From contig NZ_JASJEX010000003.1 of the NCBI RefSeq assembly GCF_030067705.1, positions 372,001-436,000 on the forward strand: DNA of 64,000 nt, given 5' to 3'. The number at the start of each line of letters is the position of its first letter. Position 1 is the stretch's first letter. This document shows, one piece after another, positions 33,551 through 41,246 of the stretch. The stretch comes from Kribbibacterium absianum. Lineage in GTDB: Bacteria > Actinomycetota > Coriobacteriia > Coriobacteriales > Atopobiaceae. The position numbers and the translations under genes were made by a program. The notes under the pieces were generated by a model, which saw only the letters and a list, made by a program, of their open reading frames with translations, did no database searches and was not told the DNA's origin.

Positions 33551-34372
33551 ATGGCTTCCGTTCGCGTGATTCAGACCGGCGGCGTGCTGGTCTCGCCGGC
33601 CGTGCCGGATCGCGGTAGCCGCAGCAACCCGCTGGCCTACACGGGGCTCTTCCAGAGCCGGAAGAACCGCATCGAGGTGCCGGTCAAGTGCTTCCTGGTG
33701 AGCAACGCCGGGCACCTGACGCTGGTGGATGCAGGCTGGTCCGCGAGGGATGCCCACGATGCCGTGAAGCACATGGGTTTCCCGTTGTGGTTCTCGTCTG
33801 AGCCGGTGCTGGCCGAGAAGGACGCGGCGGATCGTCAGCTGGAGGCGCTGGGTATCAAGCCGCAAGACCTTGACGCCATCGTGATGACGCACCTGGATTG
33901 CGACCATGCGGCAGGGCTTGACGCGTTCACCGAGGTCATACGCGTGCTTGTGGCGCCGCAGGAGCTGGAGGCGGCGGCCGCGCCGCTCGACCCGCGCTAC
34001 AACCCCGGTCTCTGGGACGGCATTCAGTTCGAGACTGTTCAGTGGGTCTTTGACGACAAGGCGCCGTTTCGGCAGTCGGCCGACCTGTACGGCGATGGGT
34101 CGCTCGTCGCGTACTGTGTGCCCGGCCACTCCAAGGGCTCGCTGGTTCTTATCGCGACCGATGCCGCGACGGGCGACTTCGTCGTCTTCACTGGCGACAC
34201 CGGCTACGAGCAGAAGAGCTGGGACGAGCTGATGCTGCCCGGCGTGCAGACGGACGCCAGGGCGCTGCGCGAGGGGCTCGCGTGGATCCAGAGCCTGCGC
34301 ACCGACCCCCACTGTGTCGGGACGTTCGCCGCCCATGACCCGGCGGTCAAGCCGGGCGTCTACGAGTTCTAG
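33551..34372 (+). CDS. Metallo-beta-lactamase-fold hydrolase, lactonase-like
   Basis: A 273-residue MBL-fold enzyme resembling N-acyl-homoserine-lactone or related lactonases. Metal motif THLDCDHAAGL (about residues 114-124), a further His in VPGHSKGS and metal-bridging Asp in TGDTGYE are visible. Cytoplasmic. GAGAGGAG precedes the ATG. The following TSUP permease gene overlaps or abuts its 3' end, suggesting co-expression. The natural substrate is unknown. Confidence 0.85.
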   Translation: MASVRVIQTGGVLVSPAVPDRGSRSNPLAYTGLFQSRKNRIEVPVKCFLVSNAGHLTLVDAGWSARDAHDAVKHMGFPLWFSSEPVLAEKDAADRQLEALGIKPQDLDAIVMTHLDCDHAAGLDAFTEVIRVLVAPQELEAAAAPLDPRYNPGLWDGIQFETVQWVFDDKAPFRQSADLYGDGSLVAYCVPGHSKGSLVLIATDAATGDFVVFTGDTGYEQKSWDELMLPGVQTDARALREGLAWIQSLRTDPHCVGTFAAHDPAVKPGVYEF

Positions 34373-35147
34373 CCGTGGACGTCTCGCTGACTTTCTTGTC
34401 TCGGTGCTGGCCGGCCTCGGCGCGGGGATCGGCGTGGGGTGCGGCGGCATGAGCTCGGCCGTCGTTGTGACGCCCGTGCTCGTGACGTTCCTGCACCTGG
34501 ACGCGTTCCGGGCCATTGGCGTGGCGTTGTGCGCGGACGTGCTCGCGAGTCTGGCCTCGGCCGTCGTCTACGGCAAGAACGGCAACCTGCACCCCAGGAA
34601 GGCGCTGCTGCTGATGGCGTCCGTCATCGTGTTCACGATCGTCGGCACGCTCATCAGCCGCGTGGTGACCGACCGGTCCATGGGTGGCCTGTCCGTGGTC
34701 ATCACGTTGCTCACAGGCCTCAAGCTGCTCGTGCGGCCGGTCACGGACGGGCGGCCGCGGCCGGGTCTCACCGAGAAGCGCCGGGTTGTCGAGTCTATCA
34801 TGTGCGGCGCGGGCGTGGGGCTGGTCTGCGGGTTTGTCGGCGCCGGCGGCGGCATGATGATGCTCTTGGTGCTTGTGACGTTCCTCGGCTACGCGATGAA
34901 AGAGGCCGTTGGCACGAGCGTCTTCATCATGACGTTCACGACGGCCGTAGGAGCGATTGCGCACTTCACAGAGTTCGGCGTGCCGAGCTTGTGGGTGCTG
35001 ATTCCCTGCGTTCTCGCGACGCTGGTGAGCGCGCACGGGACGTCGACGCTGGCCAATCGCGCCAAGCCGAAGACCCTGAGCCGCGCAACGGGTGCTCTCG
35101 CGGTGACGCTGGCGATGGCGGTTTTCATCTTCGATGCGGTGAAGTGA
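34335..35147 (+). CDS. TSUP (TauE/SafE) family permease
   Basis: An eight-segment membrane protein of the sulfite/sulfonate exporter TSUP family: two internally similar halves, each beginning with a Gly-rich motif (AGIGVGCGGMSSAVVVTPVL and CGFVGAGGGMMMLLVLVTFL). The start is uncertain. ATG 34335 lies inside the upstream gene and would give 270 residues; GTG 34404 would start at the first membrane helix. Either way expression is probably coupled to the lactonase-like gene. The transported anion is unknown. Confidence 0.82.
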   Translation: MTRRSSRASTSSSRGRLADFLVSVLAGLGAGIGVGCGGMSSAVVVTPVLVTFLHLDAFRAIGVALCADVLASLASAVVYGKNGNLHPRKALLLMASVIVFTIVGTLISRVVTDRSMGGLSVVITLLTGLKLLVRPVTDGRPRPGLTEKRRVVESIMCGAGVGLVCGFVGAGGGMMMLLVLVTFLGYAMKEAVGTSVFIMTFTTAVGAIAHFTEFGVPSLWVLIPCVLATLVSAHGTSTLANRAKPKTLSRATGALAVTLAMAVFIFDAVK

Positions 35148-35165
35148 CACCGTAGGCACCTGTTT

Positions 35166-35374
35166 CACCACCCAAGCCCGTCCGTGAGGAGCGCTTTCGG
35201 GTCCATCTGGGACAGGTTGGGGGGTAACTCTCGCTGCCACCACCACCCAGCCCTCTTCGAGAGGTCTGCAGAGAAGCATCCGCGGTGGGGTTGGGGGGCG
35301 GTGGCACTCGATCCTGCCACCCAAACCGGCTCGGAGAGCCTCCGAATCGCGTGCCCGGAGAAGGTTTGGGTGGT
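35166..35374. repeat. Array of three large imperfect hairpins (locus A)
   Basis: The gap between the TSUP gene and the ArsR gene is filled by three tandem stem-loops, each with CCACCC-rich left and GGTGG/GGGGT-rich right arms: 35166-35225 (CCCAAGCCC / GGTTGGGGGG), 35238-35303 (CCACCACCCAGCCC / GGGGTTGGGGGGCGGTGG) and 35316-35374 (CCACCCAAACC / GGTTTGGGTGG). A similar three-hairpin array is at 49577-49780. No coding potential is seen. Confidence 0.75.
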
Positions 35375-35383
35375 ATGGCGCGG

Positions 35384-35779
35384 TCAATATGTGGCTGATG
35401 GCTCCACGCACACCCGCACGGCCTGCTCGGCGTCCGCCGAGAGACGCGCCATGAGCCGCCACACCTGGAGGTCCGGCTCCACGTGGTAGTAGTTGCGCGT
35501 GCCCACGCGGTAGACGCCCACCAGGCGCGCGTCCTTCAGGATTCGCAGGTGGTGGGACGCAGCCGGCCGAGACAGCCCCACCGCCTCAGCTAGCTCGCCC
35601 ACGCGCAGGCCGCCGTAGTTTCGCAACAGCTCCAGCAGCATAAGCTGGCGCGTCTCGTCGCCCAGTGCCACGAACAGCGGCCTCGCGGTCGCGAAGTCGT
35701 CGGCCAGCGACTCCATGTCTTGAGCCAGCTGTCTCTCGGCAGGGGAGCGGGGACGGATCGGCTCTTCCTCAACACGCAT
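35384..35779 (-). CDS. ArsR-family transcriptional regulator
   Basis: A 131-residue winged helix-turn-helix repressor. The DNA-binding core is VALGDETRQLMLLELL... to LSRPAASHHLRILKDARLV, with the wing at VYRVGTRNYYHV. No clear metal-binding Cys box (ELCVCDL) is present, so it may sense something other than metals. ATG 35779 with TTGGAG upstream is preferred over a start 19 codons earlier. Its target may be its own promoter, where an inverted repeat is found. Confidence 0.88.
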   Translation of the reverse strand: MRVEEEPIRPRSPAERQLAQDMESLADDFATARPLFVALGDETRQLMLLELLRNYGGLRVGELAEAVGLSRPAASHHLRILKDARLVGVYRVGTRNYYHVEPDLQVWRLMARLSADAEQAVRVCVEPSATY

Positions 35780-35791
35780 CGCCAACTCCAA

Positions 35792-35811
35792 TGGTTCGTT
35801 CTTTTGAACCA
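35792..35811. promoter_or_regulatory. Putative ArsR operator
   Basis: The inverted repeat TGGTTC-N8-GAACCA lies 12 nt upstream of the ArsR start codon, where it would overlap the promoter or ribosome binding region. It resembles the TTCAA-type dyads bound by ArsR proteins. Confidence 0.5.
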
Positions 35812-35825
35812 ATGGTACCCGTGCG

Positions 35826-36101
35826 CTACATCCCAAACATCTTGTCGGCGGTCACGTTCACGTACCGGCCGTCCGCTTCCATCTTTGAACGCGTCGCGTC
35901 GGTCACGGGGCGCTTGGTGAACAGGTAGAGGCCAACGACCTCGTGCCCCTTAATGAGGCGGCTCCGGCGCTCCAGGTCTCGCAGGGCCTGCGTCTCGTCA
36001 AACTCGTTGCGCCACTTGCACTTGCCGATAATGGCTTGGCTCGTGAACGAGTCGCCCACCACGACATCGATGTCGCACAGCTCGCGTGCCTGCGGGTCGG
36101 C
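35826..36101 (-). pseudogene. 3' fragment of a DUF234-type ATPase gene
   Basis: The frame encodes a C-terminal fragment including CDIDVVVGDSFTSQAIIGKC, KWRNEFDE and GLYLFTKRPVTDA, the restriction-endonuclease-like C-terminal domain of ATPases of the DUF234 (archaeal-ATPase-like) family. The N-terminal ATPase part is missing: the upstream side ends at the palindromic repeat at 36102 and continues into an unrelated duplicated fragment. A truncated, non-functional gene is the simplest reading. Confidence 0.65.
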
Positions 36102-36130
36102 GTGCAAACGGGGACAGTCCCTAAATGCAC
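36102..36130. repeat. GTGCAAAC-arm palindromic repeat
   Basis: A 29-nt unit with imperfect left arm GTGCAAAC, core GGGGACAGTCCC and right arm AAATGCAC. The same odd left arm is found in the unit at 37134-37162, next to the intact XRE gene from which the neighbouring fragment derives. Confidence 0.88.
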
Positions 36131-36142
36131 ATCGGCGGCCGG

Positions 36143-36400
36143 GTCCTGCAGGCTCACGTGCCGCTCCACCATCATGCGGTCCAGGCGCAGCACGATGCGG
36201 CCGTTCTGCTCGGTCATGGTCACACCAGCCCTTCCACATCGTCCTGCAGCCGGTGCCCGTAGGCGAACATGGTCGAGAGCCAAAGCACCACGAGGCCCAG
36301 GAGCAGGCCCATCTGGCTCCAGGAGGTCTCGACGGCGCCCCCAGAGACGCCGAAGACCACCCACGTCGCCACGAGCCCCCACAGGGAGATGCTCACGCAG
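36143..36400 (-). pseudogene. 258-bp duplicate of the XRE/DUF2975 junction
   Basis: This segment matches 37311-37568 at 256 of 258 positions. It contains the first 25 codons of the XRE regulator (start at 36217) and the last 60 or so codons of the DUF2975 membrane protein (stop at 36220). It is bounded on both sides by palindromic repeats (36102-36130 and 36400-36428). The right repeat supplies an in-frame ATG (ending 36405) giving a 61-codon ORF, which is unlikely to be functional. Confidence 0.92.
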
Positions 36401-36428
36401 TGCATTTGGAGACGACCCCTAAATGCAC
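36400..36428. repeat. Degenerate GTGCATTT-arm palindromic repeat
   Basis: Arms GTGCATTT / AAATGCAC are intact but the core is altered to GGAGACGACCCC. It marks the end of the duplicated XRE/DUF2975 fragment. Confidence 0.85.
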
Positions 36429-36524
36429 AAAGGAGCGGTGGGACGTGAAACGCGAGGCCGTCTCATCGTCCTGCAGAAGGCGCCCCTATACTGAACGTGT
36501 GGGACTCGCGAGAAGGGCCTTCCA

Positions 36525-36797
36525 ATGATGCATCCGTTCATGACCTATGCTGACGGGTCCGAGCTGATTCGATCGGACCTCAAAGAGGGCGGCCGCGTTC
36601 TGGTTCGCATCGAGTCTCCTAATGCCGATGACTTCTTCCACTCGGTCGATGCATGGCTCCCTGACTACCTCTTTGAGAACGTCAACGGCTTTTCCGACCA
36701 AGACCTTGATGAGTGGAACGCGGAGCTTCACAGATTGGCGCCGGCAATCCTTGGGCTCGCGATGGAAGAGGCGGGCCTTTATGCCGAAGCTGTTTGA
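36525..36797 (+). CDS. Small hypothetical protein, partner of DUF4160 gene
   Basis: A 90-residue acidic protein (starts possible at 36525, 36528 or 36540). I do not recognise the family. It overlaps the next gene by 17 nt, which implies translational coupling. DUF4160 genes often travel in small two-gene modules, commonly with DUF2442, thought to be toxin-antitoxin-like. This protein does not show a clear DUF2442 pattern. It lies in a debris-rich patch between palindromic repeats. Confidence 0.6.
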   Translation: MMHPFMTYADGSELIRSDLKEGGRVLVRIESPNADDFFHSVDAWLPDYLFENVNGFSDQDLDEWNAELHRLAPAILGLAMEEAGLYAEAV

Positions 36798-37068
36798 GAT
36801 TCTCGGCTGGACGGTCTTCTTCTGGTCCAACGAGGGCGACCCTATCGAGCCGGTTCATGTTCATGTGGGCAAGAGGCCGTCGCCGGATGCCACAAAGGTC
36901 TGGGTCACCTCGGAGGGCGCGGCGCTTCTTTGCTCCAATGGCTCTCGTGTCCCCAGTAAGGACCTGCGCGTCATTCTGCAGGTGCTGGGTGCGAAATCGG
37001 ACGAGATCGTCGAGCGCTGGTGCTCGTATTTCGACGTGGCTCCGGGAGAGGAACGCTACTACTGCTGA
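36781..37068 (+). CDS. DUF4160 domain protein
   Basis: A 95-residue protein beginning MPKLFEILGWTVFFWSNEGD and containing EPVHVHVGK, the hallmark of DUF4160 (xFxxNE...PPHxHV). It starts inside the 3' end of the upstream small gene. Function is unknown; the family is usually found next to small DNA-binding or DUF2442 proteins and is suspected to be part of toxin-antitoxin-like modules. The start at 36781 is set by the family N-terminus; a longer frame from 36622 is a shadow of the upstream gene. Confidence 0.8.
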   Translation: MPKLFEILGWTVFFWSNEGDPIEPVHVHVGKRPSPDATKVWVTSEGAALLCSNGSRVPSKDLRVILQVLGAKSDEIVERWCSYFDVAPGEERYYC

Positions 37069-37100
37069 GGGCGTTGGTCTGAGTCAGCCGCACGATGTAT

Positions 37101-37162
37101 GTGCATTTGGGGACTGTCCCTAAATGCACGCGCGTGCAAACGGGGACTGTCCCTAAATGCAC
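37101..37162. repeat. Two GTGCA-arm palindromic repeats in tandem
   Basis: Unit 37101-37129 has arms GTGCATTT / AAATGCAC. Unit 37134-37162 has the left arm GTGCAAAC. Both have core GGGGACTGTCCC and lie in the same orientation, 4 nt apart. The second ends one base before the XRE stop codon region. Confidence 0.92.
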
Positions 37163-37163
37163 A

Positions 37164-37385
37164 TCAATCGTCGATGTACTCGAGCAGGTCGCCCGGCTGG
37201 CAGTCCAGCGCCTCGCAGATGGCCGCCAGCGTCGAGAGCCTCAGGGCCGACACGCGGTTGTTCTTGATCTTCGACAGGTTGGCCTGCGTGATCCCCACCT
37301 GGGCCGCCAGGTCCTGCAGGCTCACGTGCCGCTCCACCATCATGCGGTCCAGGCGCAGCACGATGCGGCCGTTCTGCTCGGTCAT
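37164..37385 (-). CDS. XRE-family regulator (YozG-like)
   Basis: A 73-residue single-domain Cro/C1-type helix-turn-helix protein (VSLQDLAAQVGITQANLSKIKNNRV as the core). It begins 2 nt after the stop of the DUF2975 membrane protein. XRE + DUF2975 is a well-known pair in Gram-positive bacteria, the small regulator probably controlling the pair from the shared promoter at about 38000. Its 5' portion is duplicated at 36143. Confidence 0.9.
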   Translation of the reverse strand: MTEQNGRIVLRLDRMMVERHVSLQDLAAQVGITQANLSKIKNNRVSALRLSTLAAICEALDCQPGDLLEYIDD

Positions 37386-37387
37386 GG

Positions 37388-37942
37388 TCACACCAGCCCT
37401 TCCACATCGTCCTGCAGCCGGTGCCCGTAGGCGAACATGGTCGAGAGCCAAAGCACCACGAGGCCCAGGAGCAGGCCCATCTGGCTCCAGGAGGTCTCGA
37501 CGGCGCCCCCAGAGACGCCGAAGATCACCCACGTGGCCACGAGCCCCCACAGGGAGATGCTCACGCAGAACAGGCCGATCTCGCGCACCATGCGCACGTT
37601 GTCCGGCGTGAACGGCGTGTTGGTCTCGCTGAACTCGGGCTGTGCGGCCAGCGAGCGCGAGATGAGCGTGATGTTGCGGGCCACCATGGCGGAGAGGCCG
37701 AGCGCCACGACGCCGTAGCCCAAGATCGTGCGGAAAGCGGCAAGGCTGCGGTCGACGTGCTCGACCGAGACGCCCATCATCTCGATGGAGCCGCCCTCGA
37801 TTCCACCCACAAAGAGGCTGTCGGCGACCTCGGGCACCACGAACGTCCAGATCAGCGCGCACGCGACCAGGGCGGTCCCCACCCAGAGGAGGATTTGGAC
37901 GACCATGGCGATGATTGAGACGGGCTTGGAGTAGTTCTTCAT
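37388..37942 (-). CDS. DUF2975 membrane protein
   Basis: A 184-residue protein with four predicted membrane helices (about 8-30, 75-95, 130-150, 155-175). It matches the DUF2975 layout and is co-transcribed with the XRE regulator downstream. The start MKNYSK at 37942 is preceded by GAAAGG. Role unknown; such pairs are proposed to sense membrane state or signals. Its 3' third is duplicated at 36220-36400. Confidence 0.85.
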   Translation of the reverse strand: MKNYSKPVSIIAMVVQILLWVGTALVACALIWTFVVPEVADSLFVGGIEGGSIEMMGVSVEHVDRSLAAFRTILGYGVVALGLSAMVARNITLISRSLAAQPEFSETNTPFTPDNVRMVREIGLFCVSISLWGLVATWVIFGVSGGAVETSWSQMGLLLGLVVLWLSTMFAYGHRLQDDVEGLV

Positions 37943-38024
37943 GGCGATGCCTTTCTCGGGCAGGGGAGGGTTCTGCGGCGCCACCACCGTTATACGGGAC
38001 AGAGATATCGTCTGTCAACTAGAA

Positions 38025-38043
38025 CTTATCGCAAAACGATAAG
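38025..38043. promoter_or_regulatory. Inverted repeat upstream of DUF2975-XRE
   Basis: CTTATCG-CAAAA-CGATAAG, a perfect 7-bp dyad, lies about 85 nt upstream of the DUF2975 start, in an AT-richer promoter stretch. A likely operator for the XRE regulator. Confidence 0.55.
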
Positions 38044-38131
38044 AACGCATCGCAGCACGAGAATCGAAGAACTCCTAGCAAGCCGCCGGCCCGCATCATG
38101 GTTGCCGTTGTTGCCCATTCACGGCCTCTCA

Positions 38132-38153
38132 ATAGTTGACGTTTGGCAACTAT
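38132..38153. promoter_or_regulatory. Inverted repeat upstream of oleate hydratase gene
   Basis: ATAGTTG-N8-CAACTAT, a perfect 7-bp dyad with an 8-bp spacer, lies 74 nt upstream of the ohyA start. The spacing suits a TetR-type repressor. No regulator gene of that type is adjacent. Confidence 0.6.
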
Positions 38154-38226
38154 GGGTCGTGGGCACACTGTCCTCTGAGAGCAACGGCCGGCAATGTGCC
38201 GGCGCGATCGGCAAAGGAGGGCGTCC

Positions 38227-40065
38227 ATGTATTACGGAGCAGGCACCTATGAGGCGTACGCCAGGCCTGCGGGGCATGCGGCCACAGAGGGTCGGCAGGC
38301 CTATCTGGTGGGCACGGGGCTCGCATCGCTTGCGACGGCTGTGTTCCTCATCCGCGACGCGGAGTTCGACCCCCAGAGCGTGCACTTCCTTGAGCGCGAC
38401 CCGCGCGCCGGCGGTGCCTTGGACGGCTGGGACTATCCCTTTGGCTTCACGATGCGCGGCGGCCGCGAGATGGACAACCACTTCGAGTGCATGTGGGACC
38501 TGTTCCGCTCCATCCCGTCCATCGAGGACCCCGACCTCTCGGTGCTCGATTACTACTACCGGCTCAACAAGCGCGACCCCAACTACTCGATGTGCCGTGC
38601 GACCGTCGGCCGCGGCCAGGACGCGCACACCGACGGCAAGTTCAACCTCTCCGACAAGGGCGCGATGGAGGTGCTGCAGCTCTTCTTGGCCCGCGACGAG
38701 GAACTCTTCGACAAGCGCATCGACGAGGTCTTCGACGACGAGGTCTTCACCAGCGACTTCTGGCTCTACTGGCGCACGATGTTCGCGTTCGAGAACTGGC
38801 ACTCGGCGCTCGAGATGAAGCGCTACATCCAGCGCTTCGTGCATCACATCGGCGGCCTGCCGGACTTCTCGGCGCTGCGGTTCACTCGCTACAACCAGTA
38901 CGAGTCGATGGTGCTCCCGCTGCAGAACTGGCTCACCGAGCAGGGCGCGCAGTTCCATTTCGACACCCAGGTGGACAACGTGCTCTTCAACGTGCGGCAC
39001 CTGGAGCCGGGCGCGTCCACGGACGAGCAGCCCGAGAAGGTGGCCGAGTCCATCGAGGTGTCGCACGCGGACGGCACTCATGAGTCCATCAAGCTGTCGC
39101 CGGACGACCTCGTCTTCATCACGAACGGCTCCTGCGTGGCCTGCTCCACGTTCGGGCGACAGGACCAGCCGGCGCCCTGGGACCCCACCATCAAGGAGGG
39201 GGACTGCTGGAGCCTGTGGCGCAACATCGCGGCCCAGGCGCCGGACGGCTCGTTTGGACGCCCCGATGTCTTCTGCGGCGACCCGGCCCAGTCCAACTGG
39301 ATGAGCGCAACGGTCACGACGAGCGACCCGGACATCCTCGCGGCCATCGAGCACATCTGCCGGCGCGACCCGCTCTCTGGGGGCGTGGTGACGGGCGGCA
39401 TCGTGACCGCCAAGGACTCGAAGTGGCTGCTGTCCTGGACGGTGAACCGCCAGCCGCAGTTCCGTGACCAGCCTGCGGGGTCGTGCTGCGTGTGGGTCTA
39501 CAGCCTCTTCTGCGACACGCCGGGCGACTATGTGAAAAAGCCCATGCGCGACTGCACCGGCCGCGAGATCTGCGAGGAGTGGCTCTGGCACCTCGGCGTG
39601 CCGGAGGGCCAGATTGGCGAGCTGGCTGACAAATGCGACACGGTCCCCTGCATGATGCCGTACATCACGTCGTTCTTCATGCCGCGCAACAACACGGACC
39701 GTCCCAAGGTGGTGCCGGACCACGCCCGGAACTTCGCGTTCATCGGGCAGTTCGCCGAGACGCCCCGCGACACCATCTTCACAACGGAGTACTCGATCCG
39801 CACCGGCATGGAGGCGGTGTACACGCTGCTGGACGTGGACCGCGCGGTGCCGGAGGTGTGGGGCTCGGTGTACGACGTGCGTGACCTGCTCAACGCGACG
39901 TATCGCCTGCGGGACGACCAGCCGGTGACCACGATGCCGATGCCGGCGGTCGCCCGTCTCGTGCTGAAGGGCCTCATCGACAAGGCGGACAAGACCGACG
40001 TTGGCCTCTTGCTCCAGGCCTACGGCGTGGTGCCGGGCGGCGAGCTTCACCCCCAGATCATGTAG
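38227..40065 (+). CDS. ohyA: Oleate hydratase (MCRA family)
   Basis: A 612-residue FAD-dependent hydratase that adds water across the cis-9 double bond of unsaturated fatty acids (oleate to 10-hydroxystearate). The N-terminal dinucleotide-binding motif reads AYLVGTGLASLATAVFLIRD. The flavin/substrate loop RGGREMDNHFECMWDLF and the domain segment LTEQGAQFHFDTQVDNVLF are characteristic. AAAGGAGG precedes ATG 38227. It stands alone. In gut bacteria it detoxifies unsaturated fatty acids. An upstream dyad suggests regulation. Confidence 0.95.
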   Translation: MYYGAGTYEAYARPAGHAATEGRQAYLVGTGLASLATAVFLIRDAEFDPQSVHFLERDPRAGGALDGWDYPFGFTMRGGREMDNHFECMWDLFRSIPSIEDPDLSVLDYYYRLNKRDPNYSMCRATVGRGQDAHTDGKFNLSDKGAMEVLQLFLARDEELFDKRIDEVFDDEVFTSDFWLYWRTMFAFENWHSALEMKRYIQRFVHHIGGLPDFSALRFTRYNQYESMVLPLQNWLTEQGAQFHFDTQVDNVLFNVRHLEPGASTDEQPEKVAESIEVSHADGTHESIKLSPDDLVFITNGSCVACSTFGRQDQPAPWDPTIKEGDCWSLWRNIAAQAPDGSFGRPDVFCGDPAQSNWMSATVTTSDPDILAAIEHICRRDPLSGGVVTGGIVTAKDSKWLLSWTVNRQPQFRDQPAGSCCVWVYSLFCDTPGDYVKKPMRDCTGREICEEWLWHLGVPEGQIGELADKCDTVPCMMPYITSFFMPRNNTDRPKVVPDHARNFAFIGQFAETPRDTIFTTEYSIRTGMEAVYTLLDVDRAVPEVWGSVYDVRDLLNATYRLRDDQPVTTMPMPAVARLVLKGLIDKADKTDVGLLLQAYGVVPGGELHPQIM

Positions 40066-40118
40066 CCGCGCGCCGATGTGCATTTGGGGACAGTCCCCAA
40101 ATGCACATCGGCGCGCGG
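40066..40118. repeat. Perfect 53-nt palindrome containing a GTGCATTT unit
   Basis: Two perfectly complementary 25-nt arms with loop CAG follow the ohyA stop by one base. The central 29 nt (40078-40106) are the GTGCATTT-family unit with core GGGGACAGTCCCC; the outer CCGCGCGCCGAT / ATCGGCGCGCGG is unique to this locus. The structure would make a very stable hairpin. Confidence 0.95.
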
Positions 40119-40160
40119 TTGGGCACAATCCCTCCCATTGCCACAAGAAGGGATGCCCGC

Positions 40161-41198
40161 ATGAAGCTCTCCGTCCTCAACCTGGTGCCGCTCCGCGCGG
40201 AGTGCTGGTTCGGCGACGCGCTCTCCTCGATGGTGCGGCTCGCCCAGGGTGTCGAGGCGCTGGGCTACGGGCGCTACTGGGTCGCCGAGCACCACAACAC
40301 CAGGAAGTTCGCCAGCTCGGCGACGGCGCTGCTCGTCCAGGACGTGCTCTCCAAGACCAGCACCATCCGGGTGGGCGCCGGCGGCATCATGCTGCCCGAC
40401 CATGCGCCGTGCCTGGTGGCCGAGGACTTCGGCACGCTTGCGGCGCTGTATCCGGGTCGCGTTGACCTGGGCGTCGGACGCGCGCCGGGCACCGATCCGC
40501 GGACCGCCCACGCCATCCGGGGCGGTCGCGACGCGTGCGACAAGTTCCCGCAGGACGTTCAAGAGCTCCTCGGCTATTTCGCTGGCACCGAGCCGGTGCA
40601 CGCGTACCCGGCCGAGAACCGCGACGTGCCGGTGTGCGTCCTCGGCGCCTCGACCCTCTCGGCACATCTCGCCGCGACGTTGGGCCTGCCGTTCGCCTTC
40701 GCCGCGCACATCGCGCCGCAGCAGATGGTCTCGGCGTCCGTGGTCTACCACGCGGAGTTCCGGCCGAGCGGGCGGCTGTCCGCTCCCTACCTGATCCTCA
40801 GCATGAACGGCATCGTGGCCGAGACGGACGCCGAGGCCGAGCGCCTCTCCACCACGCAGGTCATGAGCTGCATCGATGCCATGCGCGGCGAGCAGTGGCC
40901 GCTGCAACCGCCGATGGGGACCCCGGAGACCGTGTTAGAGCGTGCGGTGCCACCCGAAGGAGCGCCCTCCCACGGTTCTTCGGCATCGGTCAATCGCGAT
41001 GCGCTCCTCAACCAGTACCGCCAGGCGCTGAAACCCTTGATGGCCGAGTCGCTCATCGGCAGCCCCGACACCGTGCGCGAGCAGTGCCGGGCGTTGCGCC
41101 GGCGCGTGGAGTTCGACGAGCTGATGGTGAGCACGCTGGTCTACGACGAGGCGGCCCAGCTGGAGAGCTATCGCCTCCTGATGGAAACCCTCGGCTGA
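40161..41198 (+). CDS. LLM-class flavin-dependent oxidoreductase
   Basis: A 345-residue luciferase-like monooxygenase-fold protein of the subgroup often annotated as MsnO8-type. N-terminal strand SVLNLVPLR, GYGRYWVAEHHN and RVGAGGIMLPDHAPCLVAEDFGTL, and VDLGVGRAPGTD are conserved. It uses reduced FMN with an unknown substrate. AGAAGGGA precedes ATG 40161. The next gene encodes a flavodoxin-ferredoxin fusion that could supply electrons. Confidence 0.88.
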   Translation: MKLSVLNLVPLRAECWFGDALSSMVRLAQGVEALGYGRYWVAEHHNTRKFASSATALLVQDVLSKTSTIRVGAGGIMLPDHAPCLVAEDFGTLAALYPGRVDLGVGRAPGTDPRTAHAIRGGRDACDKFPQDVQELLGYFAGTEPVHAYPAENRDVPVCVLGASTLSAHLAATLGLPFAFAAHIAPQQMVSASVVYHAEFRPSGRLSAPYLILSMNGIVAETDAEAERLSTTQVMSCIDAMRGEQWPLQPPMGTPETVLERAVPPEGAPSHGSSASVNRDALLNQYRQALKPLMAESLIGSPDTVREQCRALRRRVEFDELMVSTLVYDEAAQLESYRLLMETLG

Positions 41199-41202
41199 CG
41201 GC

Positions 41203-41231
41203 GTGACAAAGGGGTCAGAGCATTTTGTCAC
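41203..41231. repeat. GTGACAAA-arm palindromic repeat
   Basis: A 29-nt unit, core GGGGTCAGAGCA, lies between the LLM oxidoreductase gene and the flavodoxin-ferredoxin gene; it ends 8 nt before the latter's ribosome binding site. Confidence 0.95.
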
Positions 41232-41246
41232 GTCATTGGAGGTCTG

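Noticed and set aside
36622-37068. A 148-residue protein read from 36622
   Set aside because: Its first 50 codons are an out-of-frame shadow of the 36525 gene; the DUF4160 homology begins at the internal ATG 36781.
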